DNA from: Antedon mediterranea
Taxonomy: Eukaryota > Echinodermata > Crinoidea > Comatulida > Antedonidae
Reading direction: 5' to 3'
DNA length: 64,000 bases
NCBI RefSeq assembly: GCF_964355755.1
Contig: NC_092678.1
Coordinates: forward strand, 1,697,922-1,761,921
Shown here: one piece after another, positions 60,491-64,000 of the stretch
Layout: the number at the start of each line of letters is the position of its first letter
Numbering within the stretch: position 1 is the stretch's first letter
Position numbers and translations under genes: made by a program
The notes under the pieces: generated by a model
Told to the model about the DNA's origin: nothing
The model's database searches: none
What the model saw: only the letters and a program-made list of their open reading frames with translations

Positions 60491-61340
60491 ACATTCATTT
60501 TGTTACACTTCAAATTTATTAATAATTGTAAAACTGCAAACAGAATTTTTTATAGAAATTAAATAAAACTTATAATAGTGCCTTTATAGGTAAGCGTCTA
60601 TCATTCTTAGGATTTCTCTGCATCTTATATGTTAACATTCAATCAAGTAAATATAATTTGTTAACATAAGCTGTAGCTTTAGTAGAAATTATTCAAATTA
60701 TAATAAGATGCAAATTAAATGCATGCTTGAATCGATCCATTCGAGTTGCTTAATGCTGGTTGCTGTGTTTCAGTTTCTACTATAAAAAAATTAATTTGGA
60801 AAAGTATTATTTTGGCAAGACATATTATTAGGTAATTCTTTTTCTCATTAAATAATTTTAACAATTATTTTGATTTGAACAACAGCAAAAAAAACGATCT
60901 TTCTGCAAATTACCGATCAAAGGTTATGTTCTGAAATTTTACAATTTTTCAATTCCAACTTTATGAGATTCAAAATTCGTCTTCTGCAAAACAGTAACTC
61001 TGATTGCTTTTGTGAAACAATGGAGGGTTACAGTCATCTGGATGTGCTCACATACAACAGCTTTTCCACATTTTTGCAAAAACGCAAGATTCTTAACTCT
61101 GGTTATTGATGTTTTTGTGAATTCATTTTCTCAAACACAATTAAACAAATTTATTATAGTTATAAGTTATAAATGTATTATTTTATGTTGGACTATAAAT
61201 TAGTAGGTAATATAAGTTTTTGGGAAAGGGTGTAAATTACAATCAAAATGTAAGTAGGTATGCTTGGTATGACAACGGAAATGTTAATCAGTAATCGGTT
61301 AATAGTAATTTTTACTAAATTTAACCTGATTTGTTTATAT

Positions 61341-61428
61341 AAAGTAGAACCTATTAAGGGGACACTTTTGGGACCCAACAGTGTCCTCTGAATATGAGTG
61401 TCCCAATTGAATGTTCTACTGTACTTTA
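61341..61428. mobile_element. MITE family 3, short complete copy (88 bp)
   Basis: AAAGTAGAACCTATTAAGGG at the left and GTTCTACTGTACTTT at the right. The centre has GGACCCAACAGTGTCC. Confidence 0.6.
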
Positions 61429-61861
61429 CAGAATTATACTAAGAATAAGTTTATTAAAAATATATTGTCATAATTTTCTCAGGAGCAGGATAGAAATATA
61501 TATAAACATGATTTACGGGATGTATTATAACAGATCATATAATCCTCAAAATAATTATTTTTTGTATTTTTATTGTTATCGCTGTGGTCATCCAATGGAC
61601 AATCGGACAAATAGCCACAGTAAATTTTATTTTTAATTGGTTAATGAAAAAACAGCATTATATGTTTTTAAAATGTTTTTATTGTATGATAAAATATTTC
61701 ATTATGATTAGTTAGCTTGTAAATGGATAGAAAATGCTACTGGATTACGTAATCATTATTTTATATTGAAAAAAATAAAATTTCATTTAAACTAGCCATT
61801 ACATGTATTGGTTATTTTGTATAAATATTATAAATAAATAATAAAAATTGTACATAACACT

Positions 61862-62228
61862 ATACATCAAGTTTGTACATAGAATATATCAAGTTTTACT
61901 ATTTATCAAGTTTGAGCATAACTATTTATGGAGTTTGAGCATAACTATTTATCGAGTTTGAGCATAACTATTTATCGAGTTTGAGCACAACTATTTATCG
62001 AGTTTGAGCACAACTATTTATCGAGTTTGAGCATAACTATTTATCGAGTTTGAACACAAATACTGTATACATCAAGTTTAAGCACAATTTTACATCGAGT
62101 TTGAGCACAACTATACTTTGAGTGTGAACATACCATACATCGAGTTTGAGCACAACTATACTTTGAGTGTAAACATACCATACATCGAGTTTCAACATAC
62201 TATACATTAAGTTTGAGCACAACTATAC
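61862..62228 (+). repeat. Minisatellite, ~23-bp unit
   Basis: Units resemble CTATTTATCGAGTTTGAGCA, about 16 copies. The right half shifts to CATACATCGAGTTTGAGCAC, often alternating with ACTTTGAGTGTGAACATAC, giving a higher-order ~46-bp period. Confidence 0.9.
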
Positions 62229-63159
62229 ATTGTTTTTATTTGATCATTTTGAATATAAAGACTAGCAGCTACTTTGATTGCATGTTGTCAAACACAAAGT
62301 CCTTTTTATATGTCACCAAATGTTCTATTACTGTACTTCATCAAATGAGAGCGCACCCCTCCCCCTCCCCCCCCCCCCCAAAAAAAAACCCAAAAACAAA
62401 AACCAAGACTCGACGGTCGCAAAAGCTTACGAAGATTAACAATGAGATCCTTCATATGTACACTCGAAAGATGTGACCATTGTAATATTTATGTCCGATT
62501 TGGCGTACCATAATTTTTTTGAAAACGCCCTCTGTTGATACAGATACCTTTTTAATGGGTATGGGGATTTCCAGAAGTTATTTTTACTAAGACTTGGTTT
62601 TTCCAGAGGAATAGGAATAGAAATTAATGCTTCTAATCTTACCAAAGATTGTGGTTAGTTGCTGTGGGTAGAGTGGGCAGTAGAGGAAAGAAGGTATGCC
62701 TACTTTTAATATGTATTATAAGTGAGTTTAGAGCTAGGCCATGAATTAAGTGATAAGTACACGTCATTCACAGAACTGCCAAGCTCAGTGTGTAGAAGAA
62801 GGCCTCTAAGTCTAATGCAGTAGCTATACTAATCATAATGACCTAGCCTTGCTAGTAGTAACCCGTAATTTTTCTGTAACTCTCTAGGTCATAGAATATA
62901 ATGTATAGGTTGTTGTTATAGTCTACTTATCAACATAATAATAATAGACTAGCTAGGCCTATGTGCCACCCACCCCAGTGTAGTAGCTGTTCGACTGTTG
63001 TAGTAATAATAATACGGTTCTATATATTGGAACTTTCTTTAATATAACAACGGTCGTTTTCTGTAGGTAGGCATGTATCATTGAAAAAGAATATTGTAGG
63101 ACAAGGAATTAAAATACCCTTTATAATATTTTTCAATCATAAAAAATGCATCCTCTATC

Positions 63160-63300
63160 ATATTCATAGTTTTCAAAACACTCTTAAAAACCCATCTATT
63201 TTCTTTGTAATTTCTTTCTGTTTTTTCTCTCAGCGCTTTGAGATAATCTTTTGATTGTGTAAAGAAAGCGCTTTATAAATCGAACAACATTACATTACAT
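63160..63300 (+). mobile_element. LINE 3'-tail fragment
   Basis: Reads TTCAAAACACTCTTAAAAAC then CCATCTATTTTC (FQNTLKTHLF-like), followed by CAGCGCTTTGAGATAAT and AAGCGCTTTATAAATCGAAC with an (ATTAC)n end. It has the same tail style as the LINE at 31081. Confidence 0.6.
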
Positions 63301-63360
63301 TCATTATTTATTCATTGAATATTTTTACAGTTCTCTCAAGTACGTTGTCATCATTAGAGG

Positions 63361-64000
63361 ATGTCTCGCTCCAAATTCCAAGCAGGTGACCTGGTTAAGG
63401 TGCGGCGCTGGGATCCAATTCCCTACAGTCATTGGGGTAAATTTTGAATATTTTTGTATATAGTTGAATAATACCTCCAACCTTGATATTAACAGGACTG
63501 AGAAAAGTACTGCCATTTATAAAGGTCAATTTACACAGACGAATGGTAAAGGTCATAAGGAATATAACACAGATTACATCATGGAAAGCACCTGGCATAT
63601 ATTGGTTATATGTCAAGGTCATATTGTTTATGCTTGCGTTTTTTTTTGTTATAACGCCCTCTATATGGTGATGTATTTAATTTATAATGCCCTCTATTGT
63701 CTGGCTATGCTTTCATAAATTCTCATGTTTCATTTTTCCATGTTTGTACCTCTAATATTTATTCCTTACTACACTTAAATGTGTAGATTCACAAAATTGC
63801 TTTTTTATTCAAAATATCTAGTGAGCTTATGCATAAAGTATTTTATTCACTTTGGTTTTTAGGAGTGTACATTGGTAATGGTGAGGTTATGCACTTATCT
63901 GGAGCAGAGTTTAATATCAAAGCAAAGGAGACAGCAAAGGTACATCGTGTGACATTTAAGGAGTTTGTGGGTGATGATGATAACGCAGAAGTGGAATGTA
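63361..64000 (+). CDS. LRAT/PLAAT-like acyltransferase, N-terminal part (2 exons, runs off right edge)
   Basis: Coding exon 63361-63436 starts with ATG 31 bp after an acceptor at 63330, implying an upstream non-coding exon. The second exon, 63863-64000, continues past the window. The two join in phase 1. The translation reads FQAGDLVKVRRWDPIPYSHW, then GVYIGNGEVMHLSG. GDL, the H of SHWGVYIG and the following VMHL strand are the N-terminal signature of the LRAT domain of the NlpC/P60 superfamily, found in LRAT and in PLAAT phospholipase/acyltransferases. The SHW histidine is the expected catalytic one; the NCEH cysteine motif would lie beyond the edge. Whether it acts on phospholipids or retinol cannot be told. 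Confidence 0.82.

Larger units (their letters stand above)
57906..63360. other. Intergenic region between SH3-FAM107 and LRAT-like genes
   Basis: Begins with the 3' UTR of the SH3-FAM107 gene. It holds a MITE (59809), two minisatellites (60211 and 61862), a MITE (61341), a C-run/A-run (62346-62390) and a LINE tail (63160-63300). No coding sequence was recognised. The stretch 62640-63060 is less repetitive and may hold the promoter and first exon of the LRAT-like gene, since an acceptor stands at 63330. Confidence 0.55.

Noticed and set aside
60211-62228. Possible CRISPR array from regularly spaced repeats
   Set aside because: The units are head-to-tail minisatellites without unique spacers, and the genome is eukaryotic.

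Overview
The window is intron-rich, AT-rich animal DNA. Genes have GT-AG introns with conserved phases, and the space between exons is filled with LINE, SINE, MITE and foldback debris. The gene complement and repeat style suggest a marine invertebrate deuterostome, possibly an echinoderm. That placement is an inference; no feature in the window proves it.

Layout. (1) Positions 26-2815, minus strand: the 5' part of an EF-hand gene, running off the left edge. (2) Positions 3665-8786, plus strand: a complete nine-exon orthologue of the deubiquitinase OTUD5, head-to-head with the EF-hand gene across about 850 bp. A 47-bp tandem repeat has copied the exon-4 splice donor four times. (3) Positions 10978-20768, minus strand: a tandem array of three two-exon genes plus one remnant. 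Exon 1 encodes RING, B-box and coiled coil, as in TRIM E3 ligases. Exon 2 encodes two consecutive domains that read as dynein-light-chain (LC8/DYNLL) folds. I know of no described TRIM with this C-terminus, and it is the most interesting system here. Copies at 10978 and 19108 are intact, the copy at 15410 has a +1 frameshift, and a fourth is reduced to its last ~20 codons at 14567. (4) Positions 21216-57905, plus strand: a 36.7-kb, ten-exon gene (467 codons as assembled here) with an N-terminal SH3 domain and a C-terminal FAM107 (DUF1151) domain, joined by a chain of symmetric phase-1 exons. (5) Positions 63361-64000, plus strand: the start of an LRAT/PLAAT-like acyltransferase gene, cut by the right edge.

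Repeats. A nearly full-length L2/CR1-type LINE (31081-34500, minus) lies in the second intron of the SH3-FAM107 gene. There are also a Harbinger-like fossil with a decayed Myb/SANT-type ORF (22103-22915), a ~2-kb Tc1-like TIR element (36188-38250), tRNA-derived SINEs, several MITE families, two long hairpins, several minisatellites and a ~450-bp polypyrimidine tract.

Functional links. OTUD5 removes ubiquitin, and the adjacent array encodes putative ubiquitin ligases. The proximity is suggestive, but co-function is only a hypothesis. All exon boundaries were read by hand from splice consensus, phase and protein continuity. No alignment, HMM or transcript was available.
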